Shown piece after piece: positions 29,955-37,696 of a stretch of 38,880 nt of DNA; position 1 is the first letter of the stretch; each line of letters starts with the position of its first letter. The notes beneath the pieces are model-generated. The model made no database searches. It saw nothing but the letters and a program-made list of their open reading frames with translations, and was not told the DNA's origin. The DNA comes from Deltaproteobacteria bacterium (GTDB lineage: Bacteria > UBA10199 > SPLOWO2-01-44-7). The stretch is from assembly GCA_016213065.1 (NCBI GenBank), contig JACRBV010000012.1:1-38880 (forward strand), read 5' to 3'. The translations under genes were made by a program, and so were the position numbers.

Positions 29955-31322
29955 TTATTTCAACGCTTTTTCCCATTTTGTTCGTTCTGCTTTTACGAAG
30001 GTGGGGTTGGTGGAGCCTTTGGTTTTTTTTGCTTCGACGGAGGTTTCGGGTTTGAAGAGGTCCAACACATCTGATTCAAAATATTCGGAAAACTGTTGCC
30101 ATATTTTTACGGGAAGTTGGCTTAAGTTTTTTCCTGCTTCTTCGGCGTGGCGGACAATTTTCCCGACCGTTTCGTGGGCCTCGCTGAAGGGCACTTTTTT
30201 GCGGACCAGATATTCCAGCAGGTCCGTTGAAAAGAGATGATCTTCGGCAACCGATTTTTTGAATGCCTCTTTGTTGAAAGAAATGGTCGACAATGTTTCG
30301 GACAGAATTTCCAGTGCGAGTTTTGTTTTTCGGGCCGCATCAAAAACGGCGGGTTTGTCTTCCTGAAGATCGCGATTGTAACTTAACGGAAGACCTTTTT
30401 GCACGGTGAGAAGCGCCTGCAAATGTCCAAAAATTGAGCCCGTCCGCCCGCGGATGAGTTCAAAAACATCCGGATTTTTTTTCTGCGGCATAAGACTGGA
30501 ACCCGTGGCAAAAGCGTCGTCGATTTCCACATAGTTAAAAAATTCGGAATTCCACAAAATAAAATCTTCGGAAAGACGCGAGAGATGAACCCATAAAATA
30601 GCGAGGTCGCTTAAAAATTCGGTTAAAAATCCGCGGTCACTTACCGCCGCCAGAGAGTTGCCCGCGATTTTTGAAAAACTCAACTCCTTCGCCAGAAATT
30701 TTTGGTCGATGGGGAGCGAAGAACCTGCAAGGGCCGCGGAACCCAGCGGCAACACATCGACTCTTTTTAGAAGATCATTCAAGCGAGAGCGATCTTCGTC
30801 GAGCATCGCCACATAAGCCAACAAATGATGCGCCAATAAAATGGGTTGGGCTTTTCTAAGATGCGTAACACCCGCAACAATACCGTCTCCCGCTTTTTGC
30901 GCCGTATGGAGCAAAGCCGTTTCTGTTTTTTTCAGCGCGGCATCAATCTCCGAAATTTTTTGTTTGAGATAGATGCGGGTAGAAGTGACGACCAAATCAT
31001 TTCTGCTCCGACCCGTGTGAATTTTTTTGGCGACGTTGCCGATTTTTTTCTCAAGATGCGTTTGAATGAGTGTGTGGACATCTTCAAAGGGGGCGTTTGG
31101 ATCGACGGGTTGCAATTCTTTGCTGATCGCCTTCAGTCCATTCACCAATTTTGCGGATTCGTCTTGGGTGATAATACCGATGTGCCCCAACATTTTTGCC
31201 CAGGCAATATCGACGGCGATTTCGGCGTCAAACAATTCCCAATCAACATTGAGTGAATAACTGAACTCTTTTAAAAGAGGATGCATTTCTTTTTTGAAAC
31301 GCCCGCCCCATAACGCTTTCAT
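29955..31322 (-). CDS. argH: Argininosuccinate lyase
   Basis: A 455-residue enzyme that splits argininosuccinate to arginine and fumarate, the last step of arginine synthesis. The superfamily signature GSSLMPQKKNPDVFELIRG with the catalytic-loop serine is present, along with HTGRSRNDLVVT near residue 95 and THLRKAQPIL near 155. The N-terminus MKALWGGRFKKEMHP is standard. Start overlaps the argG stop as ATGA, so the two are translationally coupled. Confidence 0.97.
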   Translation of the reverse strand: MKALWGGRFKKEMHPLLKEFSYSLNVDWELFDAEIAVDIAWAKMLGHIGIITQDESAKLVNGLKAISKELQPVDPNAPFEDVHTLIQTHLEKKIGNVAKKIHTGRSRNDLVVTSTRIYLKQKISEIDAALKKTETALLHTAQKAGDGIVAGVTHLRKAQPILLAHHLLAYVAMLDEDRSRLNDLLKRVDVLPLGSAALAGSSLPIDQKFLAKELSFSKIAGNSLAAVSDRGFLTEFLSDLAILWVHLSRLSEDFILWNSEFFNYVEIDDAFATGSSLMPQKKNPDVFELIRGRTGSIFGHLQALLTVQKGLPLSYNRDLQEDKPAVFDAARKTKLALEILSETLSTISFNKEAFKKSVAEDHLFSTDLLEYLVRKKVPFSEAHETVGKIVRHAEEAGKNLSQLPVKIWQQFSEYFESDVLDLFKPETSVEAKKTKGSTNPTFVKAERTKWEKALK

Positions 31323-32503
31323 TTTTTATTTATCCCTTCGTAGGGAAGTCCCCAGATTTTCAAAAAACCTTTCGCGGCGTTCCGGTCAAAGGCGTCTTTC
31401 TCTGAGTAAGTCGCCAACTTTTCGAAATAAAGAGAATGCGGAGATTGACGGCCAACGCATGTTGCATGGCCTTTATCCAGTTTGATGCGGATTTTTCCCG
31501 TGACTTTATTCTGATTTGATTTGAAAAACTGGTCGAGAGATTCTTTGAGCGGCGAAAACCAGAGGCCAAAATAAACCAACTCCGCATATTTTTTCGACAA
31601 GAGTTCTTTGTAATGCAAAAATTCGCGATCCATCACCATGCCTTCAAGTTCCTTGTGTGCCGTGAGTAAAACGTGGGCCGCCGGGGCTTCATAAATTTCG
31701 CGGCTTTTAATTCCGACGAGACGATTTTCGATTTGATCAAAACGTCCCACACCATATTCGCCCGCAATTTGATTGAGCGTTTCAATCAGATCAACGAGTG
31801 ATTTTTTCTGCCCATCGAGCGCAACAGGAATTCCTTTTTCAAATTCAATTTCAAGATAACAGGGCGTTGCAGGAACTTTATCAAGCCCCTTTGTCATGAC
31901 ATAAGCCTCTTCGGGGGCTTCGAGCCACGGATCTTCCAGAATGCCGGCTTCAATCGCAATGCCCCAGATATTTTTGTCGATCGAATACGGGGAGGCTTTT
32001 GTCGCGTCGACGGGAATATTATTTTTGCGCGCATAATCTATTTCTTCTTCGCGCGATTTGAATTCCCACTCCCTGAGTGGAGCGATAATTTCCAAAGAGC
32101 TGTTGAGAGTGCGCACACCCACTTCAATGCGCACCTGATCATTTCCCTTACCAGTGCAACCGTGCGCCACGGCGTCGGCATTTTCCTGTTCCGCAATTCG
32201 CACCAGATGTTTTGCGATCAAAGGTCTGCCAAGTGCTGTGGCTAAAGGATATCCCCCTTCATAGCGGGCATTGGCCCAGAGGGCGGGCAAAATAAATGCG
32301 TGCGCAAATTCTTCTTTCAGATCTTCGACAAAAATTTTGCAGGCGCCGGCAGATTTTGCTTTTTGGTTGAGTTTTTCTTTGTCAGCCACCTCTCCGATAA
32401 ACGCGGAAAAACAGATGACCTCACAATCGTAGCGATCTTTGATCCACTTCACAGCGCAGGAAGTATCCAACCCCCCCGAATAAGCCAGAACCACTTTTTT
32501 CAT
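31319..32503 (-). CDS. argG: Argininosuccinate synthase
   Basis: A 394-residue ATP-dependent ligase joining citrulline and aspartate. The PP-loop VVLAYSGGLDTSCAVKWI is at the N-terminus; GCTGKGNDQVRIE and ATKASPYSIDKNIWG are further signatures. The ATG at 32503 is chosen because AAGGAG lies just upstream and the protein then begins MKKVVLAYSG; a longer reading to 32587 translates a dispersed repeat. It is coupled to argH downstream. Length is normal. Confidence 0.97.
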   Translation of the reverse strand: MKKVVLAYSGGLDTSCAVKWIKDRYDCEVICFSAFIGEVADKEKLNQKAKSAGACKIFVEDLKEEFAHAFILPALWANARYEGGYPLATALGRPLIAKHLVRIAEQENADAVAHGCTGKGNDQVRIEVGVRTLNSSLEIIAPLREWEFKSREEEIDYARKNNIPVDATKASPYSIDKNIWGIAIEAGILEDPWLEAPEEAYVMTKGLDKVPATPCYLEIEFEKGIPVALDGQKKSLVDLIETLNQIAGEYGVGRFDQIENRLVGIKSREIYEAPAAHVLLTAHKELEGMVMDREFLHYKELLSKKYAELVYFGLWFSPLKESLDQFFKSNQNKVTGKIRIKLDKGHATCVGRQSPHSLYFEKLATYSEKDAFDRNAAKGFLKIWGLPYEGINKK

Positions 32504-32534
32504 TGTAAGCTCCTTTTTGTCATCCAAAAACATA

Positions 32535-32604
32535 TTGTCATCCTGAGCGAAGCGAAGGATCCCGAGGACTTCTAGCAGATCCTTCACTGCGTTCAGGATG
32601 ACAA
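32535..32604. repeat. TCATCCTGA-family palindrome between argD and argG
   Basis: Arms TTGTCATCCTGA (32535-32546) and TCAGGATGACAA (32593-32604), with inner pairing GAAGGATC/GATCCTTC (32554-32561 and 32578-32585). It occupies most of the argD-argG gap of 110 bp, the position where argF often lies. Confidence 0.85.
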
Positions 32605-32613
32605 AGAAAAACT

Positions 32614-33798
32614 CTAGGATGACAGCACAGTTTCCAAAATTTCAAGTCCCTTATCTAATATTTCTTTTGTGACTGTCATCGCGGGCATGATGCGCAAAAC
32701 CTTATCTTGCGTGCAGTTAATCAGCAATCCTTTTTCTCGTGCACGGTTTGCGTAGGGCGTACCCGATACGAAAAGTTCCATGCCCTGCATCAGTCCAAAA
32801 CCACGCACCTCTTTAATAAATCCAAATTTTTCTTTTAATTTTTCAAGGCCGCCGCGCAAATATTGTCCCATTTCAACAGTGTTCTCCAAAAGTTTTTCCT
32901 CGCGGATAGCCTGAAACACGGCCAAAGCCGCCGCCGCGACCAACGGATTGCCGCCGTATGTGGAGCCGTGACTGCCCGGAGTAAAAACTTCTTTTTGAAT
33001 CCGTTTGTTCACGACAAACGCGCCGATGGGAACGCCTCCGCCCAGTGATTTTGCAAGTGTCATCACATCGGGTTCAATTCCAAAATGCTGATAACCAAAC
33101 ATTTTGCCGGTGCGCCCCATTCCTGTTTGGACTTCATCAACCATCAACAACAGATCTTTTTCTTCGCATATTTTTTTCAAATCCTGCATGAATTCTTGGG
33201 TGACGGGACGTACACCCCCTTCGCCCTGAATCGGTTCCAAAAAAATGGCGATGGTTTTGGGTGTGATCTCTGCTTTGACGGATTCAATGTCGTTGAGTTC
33301 GGCATAACAAAACCCTTCGGGCAATGGGGCAAAACCCGTTTTGACTTTTTCCTGACCCGTGGCGGTCAACGCCGCAAGCGTCCTGCCATGAAAGGATTGC
33401 CGCATTGTGATGATTTCAAACCGACCCGAATCGCTCCCATATTTTCTCGCAAACTTGATCGCCCCTTCAGTGGCTTCGGCCCCGCTGTTGCAGAAAAAAA
33501 TTTTCGCGGGGAAAGAGGCTTGAGAAATTTCACGCGCAAGCTTCGCCTGTTTTTGATTCAAAAAATTATTGGAAATGTGAAGAATCTGCGATGCCTGTTC
33601 CCGAATGGCGGCAACCACTTTGGGATGACAATGTCCCAATCCAGAAACCGCCCAACCCGGAAAAAAATCAAGATACTCTTTCCCCTCCGCATCCCACACG
33701 CGCGACCCTTCCCCGCGCACAAGACAAACAGGTATCTGCGCATACGTGGGCAAAATAAATTCAGCGTAAATACTTTGAATTCCCTGCGTCAAACTCAT
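32614..33798 (-). CDS. argD: Acetylornithine aminotransferase
   Basis: A 394-residue PLP enzyme of class III that converts N-acetylglutamate semialdehyde to N-acetylornithine. Signatures are [19 protein letters not shown] near residue 42, [17 protein letters not shown] near 105, [15 protein letters not shown] near 215, and the PLP lysine in [15 protein letters not shown]. Position between argB and argG supports argD over other class III transaminases. A strong palindrome lies between argB and this gene, just upstream of a GGAG-type ribosome binding site. Confidence 0.95.
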   Translation of the reverse strand: MSLTQGIQSIYAEFILPTYAQIPVCLVRGEGSRVWDAEGKEYLDFFPGWAVSGLGHCHPKVVAAIREQASQILHISNNFLNQKQAKLAREISQASFPAKIFFCNSGAEATEGAIKFARKYGSDSGRFEIITMRQSFHGRTLAALTATGQEKVKTGFAPLPEGFCYAELNDIESVKAEITPKTIAIFLEPIQGEGGVRPVTQEFMQDLKKICEEKDLLLMVDEVQTGMGRTGKMFGYQHFGIEPDVMTLAKSLGGGVPIGAFVVNKRIQKEVFTPGSHGSTYGGNPLVAAAALAVFQAIREEKLLENTVEMGQYLRGGLEKLKEKFGFIKEVRGFGLMQGMELFVSGTPYANRAREKGLLINCTQDKVLRIMPAMTVTKEILDKGLEILETVLSS

Positions 33799-33818
33799 TT
33801 TAAAACCTCATCTCCGCA

Positions 33819-33853
33819 AAGTTACATATAGTACCTGGTACTATATGTAACTT
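33819..33853. repeat. 35-bp perfect palindrome between argB and argD
   Basis: Arms AAGTTACATATAGTACC (33819-33835) and GGTACTATATGTAACTT (33837-33853) around a single central base. It starts right after the argB stop and precedes the argD ribosome binding site. There is no T tract, so a simple terminator is unlikely; it may be an mRNA stabiliser, a protein-binding site or a dispersed element. Confidence 0.9.
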
Positions 33854-33855
33854 GT

Positions 33856-34719
33856 CTAATTTTTCACCATTGTGATTTCGGTGCCGATACCTTGATCCGT
33901 GAAAATTTCCAGAAGTAGGGAGTGTTTGATGCGGCCGTCAATGATGTGGGCTTTTTTCACGCCTCCTTCGAGTGCGTTCACGCACGCTTTCACTTTGGGA
34001 ATCATACCGGCGCTAATCACTCCTTTTTCAATCAAGTTGGGAATTTCGCTGACATGCAATGACGAGATGAGAGATTCAGCATCCGCGGGGTCGCGCAAAA
34101 TTCCTTTGACGTTGGTGAGGACGATGATTTTTTGTACATCCATCGCCACGGCAATTTTGGAAGCGGCTTCGTCGGCGTTTACATTGTAGGCAACTCCATT
34201 TTCATCAATGCCGATAGGATAGACCACCGGAATCATCCGGTACTCGGTCAGCTCCTTCATGGGAAAAATATTTACGGAAACAACATCGCCCACAAAACCC
34301 ACATCCCCGTGTTCCGTGTGTTTTTTCACATTCAAAATTTCTGCGTCATGACCGGAAAGACCGATGGCGCGCGCTCCAAAACGGTTGATGTCGTGGACAA
34401 TTTCTTTGTTCAACTCAGCCAGTGTTTCTTGCACCACATCAATTGTTGCTTTATCCGTGACGCGCAAACCATTCACGAACCGGCTCTCAATTCCCTTTTG
34501 CTTTAAATTGGCGGTGATGTGATTGCCACCGCCGTGAACCAAAATCGGTTTGATGCCAACATAATTCATGAAGACAAGATCCAAGAGCAAATTTTCATGA
34601 ACGTCGTCGTCTTTCATGGCGGCGCCGCCATATTTAATGAGAATTTCTTTCCCGCGAAATTTTTTGATGTAGGGAAGTGCCTCGATTAAAATACTGGCTT
34701 TTTCAACGTATCGTTCCAT
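33856..34719 (-). CDS. argB: Acetylglutamate kinase
   Basis: A 287-residue amino-acid kinase that phosphorylates N-acetylglutamate. Signatures: ILIKYGGAAMKD near residue 26, ILVHGGGNHITANLKQKG near 58, GLRVTD near 85, VYPIGIDENGVAYNVNADEAA near 170 and KVKACVNALEGGVKKAHIIDG near 235. The short N-terminal helix before the core (about 20 residues) resembles the arginine-inhibited hexameric form, so feedback inhibition is likely but inferred. It follows argJ by 9 bp. Confidence 0.96.
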   Translation of the reverse strand: MERYVEKASILIEALPYIKKFRGKEILIKYGGAAMKDDDVHENLLLDLVFMNYVGIKPILVHGGGNHITANLKQKGIESRFVNGLRVTDKATIDVVQETLAELNKEIVHDINRFGARAIGLSGHDAEILNVKKHTEHGDVGFVGDVVSVNIFPMKELTEYRMIPVVYPIGIDENGVAYNVNADEAASKIAVAMDVQKIIVLTNVKGILRDPADAESLISSLHVSEIPNLIEKGVISAGMIPKVKACVNALEGGVKKAHIIDGRIKHSLLLEIFTDQGIGTEITMVKN

Positions 34720-34728
34720 CGCTCTCCT

Positions 34729-35949
34729 TTACGAATAACTCGCGTTGATCACCACATATTTTGTGGTGAGATCAGAAGTCAAAAACTCTGCGCGGCCGCG
34801 GCCTTTTCCAATCGTCACGTCAATCGTGTAATCTCTTTTGTAAAGCACTCTCTCCGCCTTTGGAATATGGGTTGCCCTCAAACTGCCGTTGCTCAAGACA
34901 TGGGCATTGCCGAATGAAATGCTCAAATGTTCGGGATTGAAAACAACGCCACTCGCCCCAATCGCCGCGGCAATACGCCCCCAGTTTGGATTGGCGCCAG
35001 AAAGCATCGTCTTGAAAAGCATGGAATTGGCAATTTGGCGTGCGGCCTTTTCTGCTTCGGTCGGATTCTTGGCGCCAAAAACCCTGAGACGGCAGACATG
35101 ATTCACGCCTTCGCCGTCCTTCACCATTTTATAAGCCATGGCGCGGCAGACTTCTTCCAGCGCATCACGGAACATCCGGTAGTCGCGATCCACATTCTGG
35201 ATGATGGGATTCGTGGCCACACCGTTTGCCAAAACAAAAACCATGTCGTTGGTGCTCATGTCATTGTCGATCGAAATTTTGTTGAAGGTGTTATCAACCG
35301 CGTGACGGATGGCGCGCGAAAGAAGCGGCTTGGAAATCGCGGCATCGGTTGTGATAAAAGAAAGCATCGTGGCCATGTTCGGGTGAACCATCCCAGCCCC
35401 TTTAGCAATGGCGCCAATCGTCACTTTTTTGTCACCCAGAAAAAAAGAGAGGGCCGTCTCTTTGGTGTTGCGGTCCGTCGTCAAAATTCCTTTGGCGGCG
35501 GCATGGCCCCCGTCTTCGGAAAGACGGCGGAAGAGTTTCGGTAAACCGCCTTTTAAGGCATCCGTGGGAAAGGGAGAGCCGATCAATCCGGTCTGAGCAG
35601 TGAGAATTTCTTCTTCGGGAATATTCAAAAGTCTCGCCGTTTCTCCAACACACTCTTCAATCGCCTTTTTTCCCTGCGGACCGTTCATACAGTTGGCGTT
35701 GCCGCTGGAGACCAGAACGGCACGATGATACGGGTGGCGTATCCCTTTCATGGCATGGAGGACGCACCATGACTTCACACGGTTGGTGGTGAATGTTCCC
35801 GCCGCGGCGCAGGGTGTTTGCGAAACAATCAAGGACGCATCAAATTTTTGTTTGTTTTTTTTGATTCCGGTGTGAAGACCGCTGGCGAAAAATCCTTGTG
35901 GGGAAGTAATGGTCCCCCCTTTTTTCTTTTCCCAAAAAATTTTTACCAT
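34729..35949 (-). CDS. argJ: Glutamate N-acetyltransferase / amino-acid acetyltransferase (ArgJ)
   Basis: A 406-residue enzyme that recycles the acetyl group from acetylornithine to glutamate, and in bifunctional members also uses acetyl-CoA. The self-cleavage site KGAGMVHPNMATML is intact; Thr is the nucleophile of the new beta chain. AQTGLIGSPFP and SIDNDMSTNDMV are further family signatures. It begins 7 bp inside the end of argC. ArgJ removes the need for ArgE; whether a separate ArgA is required cannot be told from this window. Confidence 0.95.
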   Translation of the reverse strand: MVKIFWEKKKGGTITSPQGFFASGLHTGIKKNKQKFDASLIVSQTPCAAAGTFTTNRVKSWCVLHAMKGIRHPYHRAVLVSSGNANCMNGPQGKKAIEECVGETARLLNIPEEEILTAQTGLIGSPFPTDALKGGLPKLFRRLSEDGGHAAAKGILTTDRNTKETALSFFLGDKKVTIGAIAKGAGMVHPNMATMLSFITTDAAISKPLLSRAIRHAVDNTFNKISIDNDMSTNDMVFVLANGVATNPIIQNVDRDYRMFRDALEEVCRAMAYKMVKDGEGVNHVCRLRVFGAKNPTEAEKAARQIANSMLFKTMLSGANPNWGRIAAAIGASGVVFNPEHLSISFGNAHVLSNGSLRATHIPKAERVLYKRDYTIDVTIGKGRGRAEFLTSDLTTKYVVINASYS

Positions 35950-36986
35950 CTTCTCAATCCCTCTTCTTCGGGAAATCCCATCCGGATATTCATATTTTGC
36001 ACGGCTTGGCCCGAAGCCCCTTTCACAAGATTGTCAATGGCCGTAATAACAATGACACGGCCCGTTTTTGCGTCGACGCTAAAACCAATATCACAAAAGT
36101 TGGTTCGCTGAACATCTTTTATTGAGGGAAATTGGCCTTCGGGTCGCAGACCCTCGGGTCGCACTTTTACAAAAGGTTCTTTGTCGTAGGCTTCCAAAAA
36201 GGCGCGGTTGATTTCTGCATCCGCCACGTTTTTCTTTTTCTGTAAATAAATCGTCGTCAAAATTCCCCGTTCGATGGGGAGAAGATGGGGAACAAAAGTA
36301 ATGGCAATCGGGGCTCCGGCGATGTCTGTTAAAATTTGTTCAATCTCCGGCATATGCTGGTGTTTATTGACTTTGTAGGCGTTAAAATTTCCATCCACTT
36401 CGCAAAATTGTGTGGTGGAGGTCAATTTTTTCCCGGCGCCACTCACGCCGGATTTGGCATCTATTATAATAGAGTCTGTTTCAACAAGACCCCGTGCCAG
36501 CAAAGGGGCCAAACCTAAGATGGAGCCGGTGGGATAACAACCCGGGTTGGCAATGAGTTTCGCCTCCTTGATTTTTCCACGGTTGATTTCGGGAAGTCCA
36601 TAGACAGCCTCTTTCAAAAGTTCACTGCTGGGATGAGGCACACCATACCAGGTTTCGTAGCTCTCTTTGGATCGCAGTCTGAAATCGGCCGAAAGGTCGA
36701 TGACGATTTTCCCCGCATTATAAAAAGCTTTTCCCGTTTCAGCAGATTCGGTGTGGGGGAGACAAAGAAAAATAAGCTCCGCTTTGTCTTTAATTTGTTC
36801 GAAAGAATAAGGCTCCACTTTCAAATTAATATCTTTGGACAAAGTGGGAATTAAAGTTTGAATCGGAAAACTTTCCTGCTGACGTGTGGTCAGTGCAGTC
36901 AGTTTTACGCTCGGATGTTGGAGCAAAATCTTGACCAACTCAATTCCGGTATAACCGGTGGACCCAATAACAGCGCAGGGGAGCAT
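35943..36986 (-). CDS. argC: N-acetyl-gamma-glutamyl-phosphate reductase
   Basis: A 347-residue NADPH-dependent reductase. The N-terminal Rossmann motif AVIGSTGYTGIELVK and the active-site Cys in ANPGCYPTGSILGLAPLL are present, followed by KSGVSGAGKKLT. The ATG at 36986 places the Rossmann motif at the usual distance; an in-frame TTG at 37010 would add eight residues. No strong ribosome binding site is seen for either start. It opens the argCJB-D-GH cluster and overlaps argJ by 7 bp. Confidence 0.95.
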   Translation of the reverse strand: MLPCAVIGSTGYTGIELVKILLQHPSVKLTALTTRQQESFPIQTLIPTLSKDINLKVEPYSFEQIKDKAELIFLCLPHTESAETGKAFYNAGKIVIDLSADFRLRSKESYETWYGVPHPSSELLKEAVYGLPEINRGKIKEAKLIANPGCYPTGSILGLAPLLARGLVETDSIIIDAKSGVSGAGKKLTSTTQFCEVDGNFNAYKVNKHQHMPEIEQILTDIAGAPIAITFVPHLLPIERGILTTIYLQKKKNVADAEINRAFLEAYDKEPFVKVRPEGLRPEGQFPSIKDVQRTNFCDIGFSVDAKTGRVIVITAIDNLVKGASGQAVQNMNIRMGFPEEEGLRRW

Positions 36987-37046
36987 GACATTCTGTATAT
37001 CGCACTCCAAACCTTTTTCTATAGAAAATTTAGGAAATTTGGTCGG

Positions 37047-37598
37047 TTATGAACGCTCGGCAATCCATTCCTTCGCTAAGACAGAATAGACAAGGGCGTC
37101 AACGAAATGATCGTAGAGCCACTCCATCTGTCTTTTGACACCTTCTTTTTTTAAACCGAGGCGTTCAATCACTGCACGGCTTTTTTGATTTTCGGTGGCG
37201 CATCGAATTTCGACGCGATTGAGTTTCAAATCATGAAAGGCATAATCAATTAAAGCGCGGGATGATTTGGTCACCAAACCTTTCCCCTGCATTTCTTCGC
37301 TAATCCAATATCCGATGACAGTCCATTTATGCATCCAATCGATCGCAACAAGACTGGCTACACCCACCAAATTGTTATGATACCAAATACCCGTAACGAC
37401 CGATTTCTTTTCTTTATATTCCTTGATGGAATGTTCGATGAAACCTTGCGTATCTTTAAGGCCCTTGTTCAAATCAAGCCACGGCAACCATTGGCGCAAA
37501 TATTTTCTATTTTTTTCAATTAGCACACATAGAACCTCTGCATGAAGAGGATCAAACAAACGAAGTTCCAATTCTGAATCAATTTTCAAATGAAACAT
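37047..37598 (-). CDS. GNAT acetyltransferase, RimJ/RimL type
   Basis: A 183-residue acetyl-CoA-dependent N-acetyltransferase. The early motif LFDPLHAEVLCVLIEKNRKYLRQWLPW is typical of the RimJ/RimL group. The acetyl-CoA loop appears as EEMQGKGLVTKSSRALIDYAF, and NRVEIRCATENQKSRAVIERLG is the second family signature. Members acetylate ribosomal proteins or small amines; the substrate here is unknown. The start at 37598 lies 5 bp from the tRNA-Leu 3' end, so the two are probably co-transcribed. Confidence 0.88.
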   Translation of the reverse strand: MFHLKIDSELELRLFDPLHAEVLCVLIEKNRKYLRQWLPWLDLNKGLKDTQGFIEHSIKEYKEKKSVVTGIWYHNNLVGVASLVAIDWMHKWTVIGYWISEEMQGKGLVTKSSRALIDYAFHDLKLNRVEIRCATENQKSRAVIERLGLKKEGVKRQMEWLYDHFVDALVYSVLAKEWIAERS

Positions 37599-37603
37599 AT
37601 ATG

Positions 37604-37687
37604 TGCCGCGGGAGAGATTCGAACTCTCAATCCCTTACGGGAACCAGATTCTAAGCCTGGCACGTATGCCGATTCCGTCACCGCGGC
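37604..37687 (-). tRNA. tRNA-Leu (anticodon TAG)
   Basis: Read on the minus strand: acceptor GCCGCGG pairing with CCGCGGC, anticodon stem CCAGG/TCTGG around loop CTTAGAA (anticodon TAG), a long variable arm CCCGTAAGGG, and T-arm GAGAGTTCGAATCTCTC. The long variable arm and anticodon identify leucine. CCA is not encoded, unlike the tRNA-Gly in this window. Confidence 0.93.
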
Positions 37688-37696
37688 AAAAAACGA

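Noticed and set aside
33085-33831. A 248-residue plus-strand reading frame opposite argD
   Set aside because: Antisense shadow of argD with no domain pattern.
33819-33853. An intrinsic terminator between argB and argD
   Set aside because: Stem is AT-rich and no T tract follows on the coding strand.
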